Positions 19,883 through 29,372 of a stretch of 64,000 nucleotides of DNA are shown in pieces (the first letter of the stretch is position 1; each line of letters starts with the position of its first letter). The DNA is taken from NCBI GenBank assembly GCA_028278405.1, contig JANQEK010000007.1, forward strand, positions 1 through 64,000, given 5' to 3'. Source of the DNA: Nitrospinaceae bacterium. Lineage in GTDB: Bacteria > Nitrospinota > Nitrospinia > Nitrospinales > Nitrospinaceae. The translations under genes were made by a program, and so were the position numbers. A model generated the notes under the pieces. The model was given only the letters and a program-made list of their open reading frames with translations. It did no database searches and had not been told where the DNA came from.

Positions 19883-20829
19883 CAAGTACATCAAAAAAAT
19901 CTGGAACGCCCAAAACCGCGGTGATTCTTCTTGCACATGGCGCTCCCTTGCGCGTACAGGATATTCCAAAATACCTGAAAAATATTCGCGGCGGCGTCAA
20001 TTCGTCGACGGAAGTGATTCAGGAAGTGGCCAGCCGATACAAGCAAATCGGGGGACGGTCTCCCTTGCTGGACATCACCACCGCTCAAGCGGAAGCCTTA
20101 GAGCAATATCTCAACCAGGGGGACGATGCGTTCAAGGTATATGTCGGAATGCGCAACTGGAGCCCGTACATTCAGGATGTGGTGAATCAGGCAGTAAACG
20201 ATGGAGCGGAAATGATTGTTGCACTCTGTCTTGCTCCGCATTACAGCAAATGGAGCACGGAACGTTACCAAAAGGCGTTCAGGGACGCCATGGAACCCTG
20301 GGTGTCCAGAAAACTTGATGTGAGGTTTATCACCCGCTGGCCGAATCAGCCGTTGTTGATCGATGCGTTTGTGGAACGCTACCGGGCGGCCGAGGTGGAT
20401 TTAAAAGCCAAGGAAAAGAAAAATGTGCACACGATCTTTACTGTGCACAGCATTCCTTCCGAGTCGGTTACGGATTATGGTGATCCCTATGTCGAGGAAT
20501 ACGGTAAAACCCTGCAGGGAATATTACAGCAAGTCGATATTCCCGATTGGCACCAGGCCTACCAGAGCCAGGGAATGATTCCGGTGCCGTGGCTGGAGCC
20601 GAGCGTGGAGGAAACCCTCGATAAAATTGCAGAAGCGGGGGGTAAAACGGCACTCATGGTTCCGGTCGGTTTCGTGTGCGACCATATTGAAATTTTGTAC
20701 GATATTGATATCGCCTTTAAGGAATACGCTGCCGAGCGAAACATTGAACTGTTCCGGATCGAATCCCTCAACACCTCTCCCCTGTTTATCGAAGCCCTGG
20801 CGGCTGTGGTCTGGGAGCATCTGGTTTAA
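19879..20829 (+). CDS. hemH: Ferrochelatase
   Basis: Terminal enzyme of protoheme synthesis, inserting ferrous iron into protoporphyrin IX; 316 residues. LLAHGAPLRVQDIPKYLKNI at the start, the catalytic His in FTVHSIPSESVTDYGDPY, and the Glu-containing VGFVCDHIEILYDIDI near the end are diagnostic. There is no C-terminal 2Fe-2S extension. It is coupled to hemE by a 4-base overlap. The intermediate oxidase step (hemN/hemY/hemG) is not in this window. Confidence 0.95.
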   Translation: MTSTSKKSGTPKTAVILLAHGAPLRVQDIPKYLKNIRGGVNSSTEVIQEVASRYKQIGGRSPLLDITTAQAEALEQYLNQGDDAFKVYVGMRNWSPYIQDVVNQAVNDGAEMIVALCLAPHYSKWSTERYQKAFRDAMEPWVSRKLDVRFITRWPNQPLLIDAFVERYRAAEVDLKAKEKKNVHTIFTVHSIPSESVTDYGDPYVEEYGKTLQGILQQVDIPDWHQAYQSQGMIPVPWLEPSVEETLDKIAEAGGKTALMVPVGFVCDHIEILYDIDIAFKEYAAERNIELFRIESLNTSPLFIEALAAVVWEHLV

Positions 20830-20897
20830 ATCGCGGCAGCTCGCTTTCCTGAAATGATAAGCTGGTATTGTCCACGGTCAGCAGAAACAACGAACTC

Positions 20898-23078
20898 ATG
20901 TTTTCTAAGGAACTCAATCCACAACAACTCGAAGCGGTAAAGCAGACCGAAGGTCCGGTACTGGTCGTCGCCGGCGCCGGTTCGGGTAAAACGCGGGCGA
21001 TCACCTATCGCATCGTTTACCTGATCCGGGAGAAACAGGTGCCGCCGGAATCAATTCTCGCCATCACCTTCACCAATAAGGCGGCCAAGGAGATGCTGGA
21101 TCGGGTGTATGAAAAACTAGGGTCGTGCGAGACCTATCCCTGGATTAGTACCTTTCATTCGTTTTGCCTGAAATTGTTACGCAAGCACATACACGAACTC
21201 GGATACAGCAACGATTTTGTGATTTACGATGCCCAGGACCAGTTGTCGTTGGTCAAAAAGTGTATGAAAACCGCGAACGTGAATGAGGAGGCGTTTCCGC
21301 CACGAGCCATTCTCACTCACATCAGCGGTTTCAAAAACGATTATTTGTTTGCCAGCGATATCCGTTTGGACAATTATTCCTACGGGCATCAGCTGAAAGC
21401 GGCGGAGGTGTATCCGGTGTACCAGCAGGCTCTGCGAGACAACAACGGTCTCGACTTTGACGACCTATTGATGTTGACCGTTCATCTGCTTCGCAATCAT
21501 TCTTCCATAAAAGATTATTACAATCGCCGGTATCAGTACGTGCTGGTCGATGAGTTTCAGGATACGAATGTGACCCAGTACAATCTGGTGCGGATATTGA
21601 CAGAAAGCCATCGGAATGTGTGCGTGGTAGGCGATGACGATCAAAGTATTTATCGATGGCGAGGGGCCAACCTTGAAAATATTTTGCATTTCGAGAAAGA
21701 TTTTCCCGGCACCCGGGTGATCAAGCTGGAGCAAAATTATCGTTCCACCCAGAACATCCTCAAGGCTGCGGGGGCGGTGGTACGGGAGAACATAGCCCGC
21801 AAGGAGAAAACGCTGTGGACGGAAAATGATGCCGGTCATCAGATTATTTATTACCGGGCGGAGGATGAAATGGATGAAGCCCGCGCCGTGTGCGAGCGTA
21901 TTCAGGAATGGATGAACGAAGACGGTCATTCCTTTAACGACATGGCTGTGTTGTACCGCACCAATGCACAGTCGCGTGTGGTCGAGGATCAATTGCGCCA
22001 AATGGAGCTTCCCTATCAGGTGGTGGGCGGCCTCAAGTTTTACGAGCGTAAGGAGGTCAAGGATATTCTCGCGTACATGCGGGTGGTGCTGAATCCTGCC
22101 GACTCGGTATCGTTGAGGCGCATCGTCAACGTTCCGGTGCGGGGTATCGGAAAATCGTCCCTCGAGAAGGTCGAAGCCTATTGCGATCGACACGGTTTAT
22201 CTTTACTGGAGGGCTTGCGCAAGGCCGATCCGGAAAAAATCGTATCGACTCGCTCGGGTAAAAAGATTGCGGAGTTCGTGGCTTTGCTGGATCACCTGCA
22301 GTCGATTTATGAAGAACGTGCCCCGGAAGAATTTTTAAACGAAATTTTGTCCCGTACCGGATACATGGACAAACTGGAAAAGGAAAATTCCGTCGAAAGC
22401 CGGAGCCGCCTCGAAAACCTGAATGAGCTGTATACTGCCGTCCAGCAGTTCAGCGAATCGAATCCGGAAAATTCGTTGCGGGAATTTCTGGATACCACGG
22501 CGCTGGTTTCAGATCTCGATGATCTCGATGACAGTAGAGGTGTTTTGCCGCTGATGACGTTGCATACCTGTAAAGGTCTTGAGTTTGAGGGAGTGTGTAT
22601 GATCGGGGTTGAAAACGGCTTGCTTCCCCATGCCAGTTCAATGTCCAGCACCGAAGAGTTTGAAGAGGAGCGGCGTTTGTGTTACGTGGGCATCACGCGC
22701 GCTAAATCGCGGTTGATGATCACCAACGCCCGCCGTCGCCGGATTTACGGCAACACTTACAATTACCAGCCATCGGATTTTCTCACATCCATTCCCGGAG
22801 AAGTGCTCCAAAAAGAAATGGCTTTTAGCAGTTATGAAAGCCAATCATCCTCCTCTTATGGAACCCAGCCTGAACTGTCTTTACCGGAGCCCGCATCTCG
22901 GTCATCTTTTAAGGATGGAGAGTATTGCGTCGGCACCAAGGTCCTGCATCCCAAGTTTGGTTCGGGGGTGGTGGTCAATCGCGAAGGCAGCGAGGGTGAT
23001 TGGAAGGTCGTTGTTTTTTTTAAGAAAGCAGGCAAGAAAAAACTGGCTGTCAACCACGCCAATCTCATCGTGGTATAA
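20898..23078 (+). CDS. UvrD/PcrA-type superfamily 1 DNA helicase
   Basis: A 3'-5' repair helicase of about 726 residues. Motif I VVAGAGSGKTRAITYRI, motif Ia AITFTNKAAKEM, motif II VLVDEFQDTN, motif III GDDDQSIYRWRGA, motif IV LEQNYRSTQNIL, motif V TLHTCKGLEFEGV and motif VI LCYVGITRAKSRL are all visible. The C-terminal PcrA/UvrD tail (VLHPKFGSGVVVNREG) that binds RNA polymerase or partners is present. I place the start at ATG 20898 (MFSKELNPQQLEAV matches the family N terminus); a TTG at 20868 would add 10 residues. Choice between uvrD and pcrA names is not possible from the sequence alone. Confidence 0.95.
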   Translation: MFSKELNPQQLEAVKQTEGPVLVVAGAGSGKTRAITYRIVYLIREKQVPPESILAITFTNKAAKEMLDRVYEKLGSCETYPWISTFHSFCLKLLRKHIHELGYSNDFVIYDAQDQLSLVKKCMKTANVNEEAFPPRAILTHISGFKNDYLFASDIRLDNYSYGHQLKAAEVYPVYQQALRDNNGLDFDDLLMLTVHLLRNHSSIKDYYNRRYQYVLVDEFQDTNVTQYNLVRILTESHRNVCVVGDDDQSIYRWRGANLENILHFEKDFPGTRVIKLEQNYRSTQNILKAAGAVVRENIARKEKTLWTENDAGHQIIYYRAEDEMDEARAVCERIQEWMNEDGHSFNDMAVLYRTNAQSRVVEDQLRQMELPYQVVGGLKFYERKEVKDILAYMRVVLNPADSVSLRRIVNVPVRGIGKSSLEKVEAYCDRHGLSLLEGLRKADPEKIVSTRSGKKIAEFVALLDHLQSIYEERAPEEFLNEILSRTGYMDKLEKENSVESRSRLENLNELYTAVQQFSESNPENSLREFLDTTALVSDLDDLDDSRGVLPLMTLHTCKGLEFEGVCMIGVENGLLPHASSMSSTEEFEEERRLCYVGITRAKSRLMITNARRRRIYGNTYNYQPSDFLTSIPGEVLQKEMAFSSYESQSSSSYGTQPELSLPEPASRSSFKDGEYCVGTKVLHPKFGSGVVVNREGSEGDWKVVVFFKKAGKKKLAVNHANLIVV

Positions 23079-23152
23079 TCCTTTTCACGACTCATACCTG
23101 ATTTTTTATTGATACTCATAATCGGCGCGGACACGTGCCGAGAGGAGATAAC

Positions 23153-23464
23153 ATGCATTCGATAAATCAGCGTTTTTTTGGATCTCTGGTTTTGGTTGTT
23201 GTTTTGTTGTTTTCGGGCTCACTGATTTGGGCGGGAGACGCGGTCTCTTTTTCCGGCAACGTCAAGAAAGTGATTGCAGCCAGGAGCAAAGTAGCCATTA
23301 AGGATCCGGATACCAAGAAACGGTTCACCGTAGTGGTCAACGACCAATCGAAATTAAAAGGCTTTTCCGGAATCGGTGATCTCAAAAAAGGAGATGCCGT
23401 GCACGGGAAATACGTGGTCACGGACAAGGGGTTGTATGTTGTGAAGGAAATGACCCGGAAATAG
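23153..23464 (+). CDS. Small exported protein of unknown function
   Basis: A 103-residue protein with a clear Sec signal peptide (RFFGSLVLVVVLLFSGSLIWAG, cleavage after WAG). The mature part of about 75 residues looks like a small beta barrel: FSGNVKKVIAARSKVAIK, FTVVVNDQSKLKGF, KKGDAVHGKYVVTDKGLYVV. Its alternation resembles OB-fold-like periplasmic proteins that bind metal or ligand, but I cannot name the family. ATG 23153 has AGGAG at a 5-base spacing, so it is preferred to the earlier GTG-type start at 23135. It converges with hflX, 10 bases away. Confidence 0.75.
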   Translation: MHSINQRFFGSLVLVVVLLFSGSLIWAGDAVSFSGNVKKVIAARSKVAIKDPDTKKRFTVVVNDQSKLKGFSGIGDLKKGDAVHGKYVVTDKGLYVVKEMTRK

Positions 23465-23474
23465 CTGGGAAAAT

Positions 23475-24770
23475 TTACCGGACGGCCGTTTGGGGGTAAC
23501 CGTTCAGGACTTCCATGAGTTTGGATTTGTTCTGCGGCCACACTCTCAGATCGAGAGTCACCGAGGTTTTCTGGTAGTCTTCCCGGGTGATCAAGGCGAG
23601 TTTTCGGATTTTCTGGATCAGGTTGTTTTGCGGATATTTGAGTTCAATCCGATACGGCAGCAGATTCGCTTCATATTTTTTAACGATGGCTTTCCTGAGG
23701 TCATCCATTCCCAACCCTTGTCGGCATGAAACGAATACAGCTTCCGGATATTGCCGTTTCATGTGTCCCACTGTGTTGTCGTCCGTTATCCGGTCGATTT
23801 TGTTGAAGACCAACACGACCGGAAGTTCCTCCGCACCCATTTCCCGAAGAAGCTCTTCCGCAATACGCAGCTGATCTCTAAAGTTGGGATGACTGATGTC
23901 AACGACGTGCAGGAGCAGGTTGGCGTTCCTGATTTCATCGAGCGTACTTTTGAACGACGCCACCAGATCATGCGGCAGTTTGTCGATCAGCCCGACTGTA
24001 TCCGCCAGCAGGATGGGATAGGGGAAATTCTTTTTTACCTTGCGCACGGTGGAATCGAGAGTGGCGAACAGCTTGTCTTCCACCAGGGTATCGGTTCCGG
24101 TGAGGCAGTTCATCAGAGTCGATTTGCCGACATTCGTGTAGCCCACCAGAGACACCTGATAGGCATTCCGGCGCGCTTTTCTTTGAGTTTGGCGTTCGCG
24201 GTGGATGCGTTTGAGTTTCTTGTTGAGTTTGGAAATATTGTCGCGGATGATGCGCCGGTCCAATTGAATCTGTGTTTCACCCACGTCCCGCATACCGATA
24301 CCACCTCTCTGTCGCGAAAGATGGGTCCACATTTTGGTGAGGCGGGGCAGGGCGTATTGCAATCGCGCAAGCTCCACCTGCGTTTTGGCTTCGCGGGTAC
24401 GGGCGTGATCCTTGAAAATTTCAAGGATGATCCAGGGACGGTCCACAACGCCGCATTTCAGGATACTTTCCAGGTTGCGCGTTTGTGCCGGCGAAAGAGC
24501 TTCGTCGAAGATCACGGCGTCGGCTTCATGGTGTCGGACGGCCGTGGCTAGCTCTTCAACCTTTCCTTTGCCGATGAACGTTTTTGGGTTGATAGAAGTC
24601 AGCCGCTGGGTCAAGGTGCCGACAGGTTGGTAGTGTGCTGTACGGGCCAACCCGTCCAGCTCATCCATGGAATTTCCTAAAAGGCCGTTACCGGTGATTT
24701 CCACTCCAACCAGCAGGGCTTTCAGTGTAGTGGTTTTTTGCGTACTTTGTGGAATTCGATGCGTCTTCAT
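23475..24770 (-). CDS. hflX: GTPase HflX
   Basis: Ribosome-associated GTPase of 431 residues involved in rescue or splitting of stalled ribosomes. The N-terminal HflX domain has GKGKVEELATAVRHHEADAV. The glycine-rich linker has RQRGGIGMRDVGETQIQLDRR. The G domain shows G1 GYTNVGKSTLMNCL, G3 DTVGLIDKLPHDLV and G4 FNKIDR. The C-terminal extension is intact. No hfq or hflKC is adjacent. Confidence 0.95.
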   Translation of the reverse strand: MKTHRIPQSTQKTTTLKALLVGVEITGNGLLGNSMDELDGLARTAHYQPVGTLTQRLTSINPKTFIGKGKVEELATAVRHHEADAVIFDEALSPAQTRNLESILKCGVVDRPWIILEIFKDHARTREAKTQVELARLQYALPRLTKMWTHLSRQRGGIGMRDVGETQIQLDRRIIRDNISKLNKKLKRIHRERQTQRKARRNAYQVSLVGYTNVGKSTLMNCLTGTDTLVEDKLFATLDSTVRKVKKNFPYPILLADTVGLIDKLPHDLVASFKSTLDEIRNANLLLHVVDISHPNFRDQLRIAEELLREMGAEELPVVLVFNKIDRITDDNTVGHMKRQYPEAVFVSCRQGLGMDDLRKAIVKKYEANLLPYRIELKYPQNNLIQKIRKLALITREDYQKTSVTLDLRVWPQNKSKLMEVLNGYPQTAVR

Positions 24771-24835
24771 CTGAAGTTATTATATCCCGAAAGATTCCCT
24801 GAGGGGCGAATTTCAGAGCCTGTTCAGATGGATTT

Positions 24836-25456
24836 TTAGGGCTGGATCGATGGCTGGGGAAATTCCTGTTTTCTAAGGAGTTTTCCGTCTGGGCTGTAGT
24901 CCTTACGAGTCCAGGGGAGTCCCTTAAAATAACGATAGATGTATTGCACCTTTCCGTTTTTGTAATAAATGATAGACTCGCCTTCCAGCAGATCGTGCTC
25001 GAAATGCATACGTGCTTTGACGGCGCCGCCGGGATAATACTTGACCACCGTGCCTTCGAGAAGATCGTCCTGATACATTCCTTTATCCTTTAGGCGGCCG
25101 TTTTCAAAATAGCCGAGGCTGGGTCCGTGGCGTTTTCCGTTGCGGTAAATCCATTCGGTCATCAGCTCACCGGTTATGTAATATAATCGGCTGATGCCGT
25201 CACGAATACCGTGCGTGTAATGGCGCTCTGCTTTCAGAATTCCGGTTTCTGTGTATTCGCGGGACCAGCCGTGGGGTTTGCGGAGGTCATCGACTTCGAT
25301 CCTATGGTGGACGTTACCGTTAGGATATCGTTCGATCAGTACCTCCTGCGAGGCTGCAGTTCGTTCCGCTGAAGATCCAAAAAGTAAAAGTGCGAAAATA
25401 ATGGGAGTGAAAATTGCCGTGAAACCGTTCAGGAAATTTTTGTTGGCCGCAGTCAT
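24836..25456 (-). CDS. Exported MORN-repeat (YwqK-like) protein
   Basis: A 206-residue protein with an N-terminal signal sequence (FTAIFTPIIFALLLFGSSAE) and five to seven tandem MORN-2/YwqK-type repeats of about 22 residues, each of the form YxNGxxHxxxxY: RYPNGNVHHRIEV, HYTHGIRDGISRLYY, IYRNGKRHGPSLGYF, MYQDDLLEGTVVKYY, IYYKNGKVQYIYRYF. Databases often call such proteins YwqK-family antitoxins, but nothing toxin-like is nearby and the repeats are more generally structural. The first 56 bases overlap head-to-head with the divergent small membrane protein gene at 25401. Confidence 0.8.
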   Translation of the reverse strand: MTAANKNFLNGFTAIFTPIIFALLLFGSSAERTAASQEVLIERYPNGNVHHRIEVDDLRKPHGWSREYTETGILKAERHYTHGIRDGISRLYYITGELMTEWIYRNGKRHGPSLGYFENGRLKDKGMYQDDLLEGTVVKYYPGGAVKARMHFEHDLLEGESIIYYKNGKVQYIYRYFKGLPWTRKDYSPDGKLLRKQEFPQPSIQP

Positions 25457-25643
25457 TTCGGTTTATGGTGTTTGGGCTTATACCGGACCCTTGGAAGCCC
25501 TCGGCATGCGCTATGGAGACAGCGGTTTGACCTGGGGATTCCTGGTATTTGCTTTATTGATTCCCTACAGCACTTACTTTTTATTCAATATATTTCAGTC
25601 TTGGAAAAAAGGGAAGCAGAAGGATTTGGATGAGAAGGACTGA
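25401..25643 (+). CDS. Small two-helix membrane protein
   Basis: An 80-residue protein with two hydrophobic segments, FLLAAVISVYGVWAYTG and TWGFLVFALLIPYSTYFLF, and a highly charged end (KKGKQKDLDEKD). A coding origin is supported by this membrane pattern and by a stop just before the response regulator gene. A GTG at 25419 with GGAGTG upstream is an alternative start; the same frame stays open further upstream, but that part is antisense to the MORN gene and does not look like protein. Function unknown. Confidence 0.6.
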   Translation: MGVKIAVKPFRKFLLAAVISVYGVWAYTGPLEALGMRYGDSGLTWGFLVFALLIPYSTYFLFNIFQSWKKGKQKDLDEKD

Positions 25644-25648
25644 AGAAT

Positions 25649-26038
25649 TCAGCTTTTGACCGCAGGCTGGATGCGGCTTTTGATGATTTTAAGAAGCTCT
25701 TTAAAGTCGATAGGTTTGATCAGGTATTCAGCGGCCCCGATTTCAAGGCACTCCTTGCGGCTTTCTTCTGTGGCTACGGCGGTGGTCATGATAACCACGA
25801 TTTCAGGATATTTTTGTTTAACTTTTTTAAGAACCTCGATGCCGTTCATCTGAGGCATGCGTATATCCAGAAGAACACAATGCGGCTGAAAGCTGTCGAC
25901 TTTTTCCAAAGCCTCCAACCCGTTGTGAGCAACGGCAACAGAATAATTGCTCAACTCAAACAACTTGGTCAAGGTGAAACACATCTTGACTTCATCGTCT
26001 ACCACCAGGATTTTGGGTGTGAACGTGTGTTCAGTCAT
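25649..26038 (-). CDS. Single-domain response regulator (CheY-like)
   Basis: A 129-residue stand-alone receiver domain: the acidic pair in ILVVDDEVKM, the phospho-acceptor Asp in CVLLDIRMPQMNG, the switch Thr in VIMTTAVATEESR and the conserved Lys in AEYLIKPIDFKELL. No output domain is present, so it acts by protein contact or in a phosphorelay. It ends 5 bases from the convergent small membrane protein and follows the methyltransferase-GT2 fusion by 119 bases on the same strand. The kinase is not adjacent; the only histidine kinase in the window is at 43128. Confidence 0.92.
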   Translation of the reverse strand: MTEHTFTPKILVVDDEVKMCFTLTKLFELSNYSVAVAHNGLEALEKVDSFQPHCVLLDIRMPQMNGIEVLKKVKQKYPEIVVIMTTAVATEESRKECLEIGAAEYLIKPIDFKELLKIIKSRIQPAVKS

Positions 26039-26157
26039 GGTTCTTTCTAAATCTATTGGATAACTTTAATATAACGAATTCTTTTAAATTGTCTAGAAAA
26101 TATTGAAAAAAAGTCGGTTGTAGGCACTTGATTTCTTCTCTGGGATATTTTGAAGGA

Positions 26158-27690
26158 TCAGAGGATGCCGGACTTGGGCTGTTTGGCGGGTTGCAGCACT
26201 ACGTTTTTCCCAAAAAACTGCCTGAAAAATAAACGGAAAAGCACCTTCATATAATTAGGACCGGTGTGACCCAGGTTGAAACTGGAAAAACCCATATCCA
26301 CCGAGCGGTTGATCCACGATATCGGAACTTCCACAACTTTGTATCCCAATAAAAGCGGTTGCAGGCCTGTTTCAGCATTAGCTGCAAAATCATCCGATTC
26401 CAGGTGAAGATTGCGGGCAACCTCGCGTTTCATCAGTTTGAGGTTGTTAGTCAGGTCGCGAAGGTATTTCCGAAATAGGATGCGCGCCAATATATGAAAT
26501 ATCCGGTTGGCCAGAATTTTGGTGAACGGGTAGTTTAAAAGGATGCTGTCACGAGAGAAACGGCTTCCGATGGCCACATCCGCTCCCTGATCGGCGGCTT
26601 CGAACAGACCCGTCAACTCCGGCAGAATGTGTTGGAAATCGCAATCCATGAGTAGTATATAGTCCCCACTGGCAGCGGCCAGGCCATCACACAATGCCCG
26701 CCCAACACCATTCGGCATACTGCGCCGCACCAGTTTGACTCGGGAGTCCTCCCGGCCGAGGTGTGCCGCCACCTCCGCCGTGCGGTCCCGGCTGTTGTCA
26801 TCCACCAGCACGATTTCGTGCAGATAATCATCATAATATGCCTTCAGATTTTGAACCAGCGGAAGGATGTTGGTTTCTTCATTGTGGCAGGGAACCACCA
26901 CGGAAACGCGCTTTCGCAGGCTGGTGTGACGCGCCAGATTGACTTTGGGCTTTTCCCATCCCTCAGGTGGAGGATTCTTGCCCCACAGGTACAGTTCGCC
27001 AGCAAAGTTTCGGACATAAGGCATATTTTCGAATATAAGACTCAGGTTCTGCATAGGCCACAACATGAATTTCGGAATCGGGGGGAACAAGAAATCATAC
27101 GGCAAGATGTTGATGCCCGTAAATCCGATTTCAGAAAGGATGGTCGTCATTTCGATTCGGTTAAAAGTGGGGTGCTGCTTGGGTTTGTTGAAAAAAAAGA
27201 GGAGCCGGGTTAAAGCCTTTCGAATAATGTGATAAGGATTCCAGGGATTGGGTTCAAAGAGAAGAAACTGACCTCCCGGTTTCAGCAGTTTTTTAACGGC
27301 CAGCAGAAACTGACCGTAGTTTTCTCTGGGGAGCATATGCCAGCCCACGATGTAATCAAACTGCCGATCTTTTAAAGAATCGGGAAGGGATTCCAATAGG
27401 ACCGGTTCTATATTTTCCGGTAGGCTCTGATGCTTGAGATTTTGGTAACATTCAGGGTCAAACGTGGCGGCGCAAATGGGATTGGTGTGGTGATTAACGG
27501 CGGATAAGGCTTGCGTCCATTGGCCCTTTCCGCAACCCAGATCCAGAATACTTTCACCGGGAAGAAGATGAAACAAATGACGCGCCATCTGCGCCCGCCA
27601 CTTGAGCCTCAACTCAAGAAAATAATCCTTTTTGTCCCAGTAATGGCAACGGGCCTGTTCGCTTTCTTTTAATAGATTTAACCGATCCAT
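26158..27690 (-). CDS. Methyltransferase-glycosyltransferase family 2 fusion
   Basis: A 510-residue two-domain protein. Residues 1-230 form a class I SAM methyltransferase (ESILDLGCGKGQWTQAL motif I, FDYIVGWHMLPRENY, LLKPGGQFLLFEPNPW). Residues 265-490 form a GT-A GT2 domain (VSVVVPCHNEETNILPLV, LVDDNSRDRTAEV, ILLMDCDFQHILPEL, AIGSRFSRDS) of the polyprenyl-phosphate-mannose-synthase-like type. The two halves are in one frame with no stop or shift between them. It is 24 bases downstream of a B12-binding radical SAM gene. It could make and methylate a lipid-linked sugar, which is inference. Confidence 0.85.
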   Translation of the reverse strand: MDRLNLLKESEQARCHYWDKKDYFLELRLKWRAQMARHLFHLLPGESILDLGCGKGQWTQALSAVNHHTNPICAATFDPECYQNLKHQSLPENIEPVLLESLPDSLKDRQFDYIVGWHMLPRENYGQFLLAVKKLLKPGGQFLLFEPNPWNPYHIIRKALTRLLFFFNKPKQHPTFNRIEMTTILSEIGFTGINILPYDFLFPPIPKFMLWPMQNLSLIFENMPYVRNFAGELYLWGKNPPPEGWEKPKVNLARHTSLRKRVSVVVPCHNEETNILPLVQNLKAYYDDYLHEIVLVDDNSRDRTAEVAAHLGREDSRVKLVRRSMPNGVGRALCDGLAAASGDYILLMDCDFQHILPELTGLFEAADQGADVAIGSRFSRDSILLNYPFTKILANRIFHILARILFRKYLRDLTNNLKLMKREVARNLHLESDDFAANAETGLQPLLLGYKVVEVPISWINRSVDMGFSSFNLGHTGPNYMKVLFRLFFRQFFGKNVVLQPAKQPKSGIL

Positions 27691-27714
27691 AAATTTTATT
27701 TCACCGCAATCGGC

Positions 27715-29256
27715 TCAAGCCGCACGGAAAACGTTTTTCACGCGTGTTTTAATCACCGTGAATGCATCCTTGAGAGCGGATTTGGCCATTTTGTTGCTCT
27801 TGTTGCGTGCCGAGCTGGAAACCAGATCGATCATCAATTCCAAAATTCTTCTGGGTTTTCTGAGAAAATAAAAAACATAGAACAACCCTTGTCCGAAGAT
27901 AACCAGAAAAGACAATTCGCGATCACCGAACTTGGGATTGTATGAAGTTTTCTTGGCGCCAAAATCCTGAAATGTGAACAGGCTCATCAGATAATCATCA
28001 TCCAATTCTTTGATAACACCGCTGGATTGAAGTTCCTGGAACGATTCCGTATTGGGTTGCGGTGAATAGGCGTTGAGGTTGACGTTGGTGAATCCTTTCA
28101 ACGCACATTTGATCATGGCGGCGTAGGTTTTGAGAACGCTTCGGTAAGTGTCTTCCGGAAAGCCGATTATGAAAAAGCAGCCGACGTTAATCCCGGCATC
28201 CATGGCGTTGCGGGCTGCCTCATACATGGCAGGAAGTTTGACTTTCTTTTTGATGGCTTTCAAGATGCGGGGATCCCCGGACTCCGGTGCGAACGCAAAT
28301 TCATGACACCCGGCGGCTTTGAGCTTCTGAGCGACTTCGGCATCGATCGACTCGCTGCGCGTTCCTGAAGGCATTTGAAAAGTGATTTTCATGCCGCGCC
28401 GCACAATTTCGTCGCAGAAACTACTGATCCAATCCTTGCGGACGATGGCCGTTAAATCTTCAAATTGAAAATCGCTGGTTCCGTATTGTTTCTGGTAGAG
28501 TTGCATCTCATCGACCACATTTTTGTAATCGCGTGCAATCCATTCCGTGGTCCACATATTGGGACTGGTGCAGAAGGTGCATTGGAACGGGCATCCGCGT
28601 GTCGCCAGCATCGGCATGAAGTGACCCTGCGAGGCTCCGTGCGGTTGATTGACCTGGTTGTATTGTTGGATGTCGAACAAATCCCACGCGGGCCAGGCGA
28701 TGGAGTCGATATCCTTGATGCGCTGGTATCTGGGATTCACCCGGATATCTCCCTCGGAAGTACGATAAGCCACCCCCTCCAATTTCTCCAACGGTTTCTT
28801 TTTTTCAAAGTGCTCGAGCAGTTGAACAACGATTTCCTCGCCTTCGCCCAGAACCACGGCATCCAGTGGAGCCTGTTGGAGAGATAACTCGGGAAAACCG
28901 GTGACGTGCTCACCTCCCATGATCAATTGGGTGTTGGGAAAGCGGGCGCGAATATCCTTCACGATTTCCCGGACGTACACCCAGTTGGATGTGAACATAC
29001 ATCCCAATGCGATCACGTCGGAGTCTTTTGGAATGCGTTCGACGATATCTTCTTTAACCAAACCCCGCACTCGAACTCCCTTGAATTGGAAAAAATTACG
29101 GGGAGTAGAACCGGGCCCGTCAACCACCGTCACCTCGTGTCCCGCTTCACGCAATGCGGCGGCGATGTAAGCCAAACCGATCGGCGGCATGCTGATGGTG
29201 GACACAAAGTTAGTCAGCGAAACAAATTTGGAAGGTTCTATCAGGCAGACTTTCAT
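27715..29256 (-). CDS. B12-binding domain radical SAM protein
   Basis: A 513-residue enzyme. Residues 1-150 form a Rossmann-type cobalamin-binding domain (SMPPIGLAYIAAALREAGHEV, LIMGGEHVTGFPE, VVLGEGEEIVVQLL). The radical SAM barrel carries the cluster ligands C222, C226 and C229 in ATRGCPFQCTFCTSP. The sequence PESGDPRILKAIKKKVKL is typical of this superfamily, whose members methylate unactivated carbons or rearrange lipids. The substrate cannot be read from sequence; the downstream methyltransferase-GT2 fusion points to a glycolipid or hopanoid-like lipid. About 100 C-terminal residues are outside the known barrel. Confidence 0.88.
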   Translation of the reverse strand: MKVCLIEPSKFVSLTNFVSTISMPPIGLAYIAAALREAGHEVTVVDGPGSTPRNFFQFKGVRVRGLVKEDIVERIPKDSDVIALGCMFTSNWVYVREIVKDIRARFPNTQLIMGGEHVTGFPELSLQQAPLDAVVLGEGEEIVVQLLEHFEKKKPLEKLEGVAYRTSEGDIRVNPRYQRIKDIDSIAWPAWDLFDIQQYNQVNQPHGASQGHFMPMLATRGCPFQCTFCTSPNMWTTEWIARDYKNVVDEMQLYQKQYGTSDFQFEDLTAIVRKDWISSFCDEIVRRGMKITFQMPSGTRSESIDAEVAQKLKAAGCHEFAFAPESGDPRILKAIKKKVKLPAMYEAARNAMDAGINVGCFFIIGFPEDTYRSVLKTYAAMIKCALKGFTNVNLNAYSPQPNTESFQELQSSGVIKELDDDYLMSLFTFQDFGAKKTSYNPKFGDRELSFLVIFGQGLFYVFYFLRKPRRILELMIDLVSSSARNKSNKMAKSALKDAFTVIKTRVKNVFRAA

Positions 29257-29372
29257 AATTTGTGTTCAAGGTGCTCAAAGGGTGGTTGATAAGGTTTTTA
29301 TGCTGTAATTTAAGGGTAACACAATTATTGAAGTAGGCAATTGGATTCAGAAAGCGTTGAAAAAGGTAGGTT

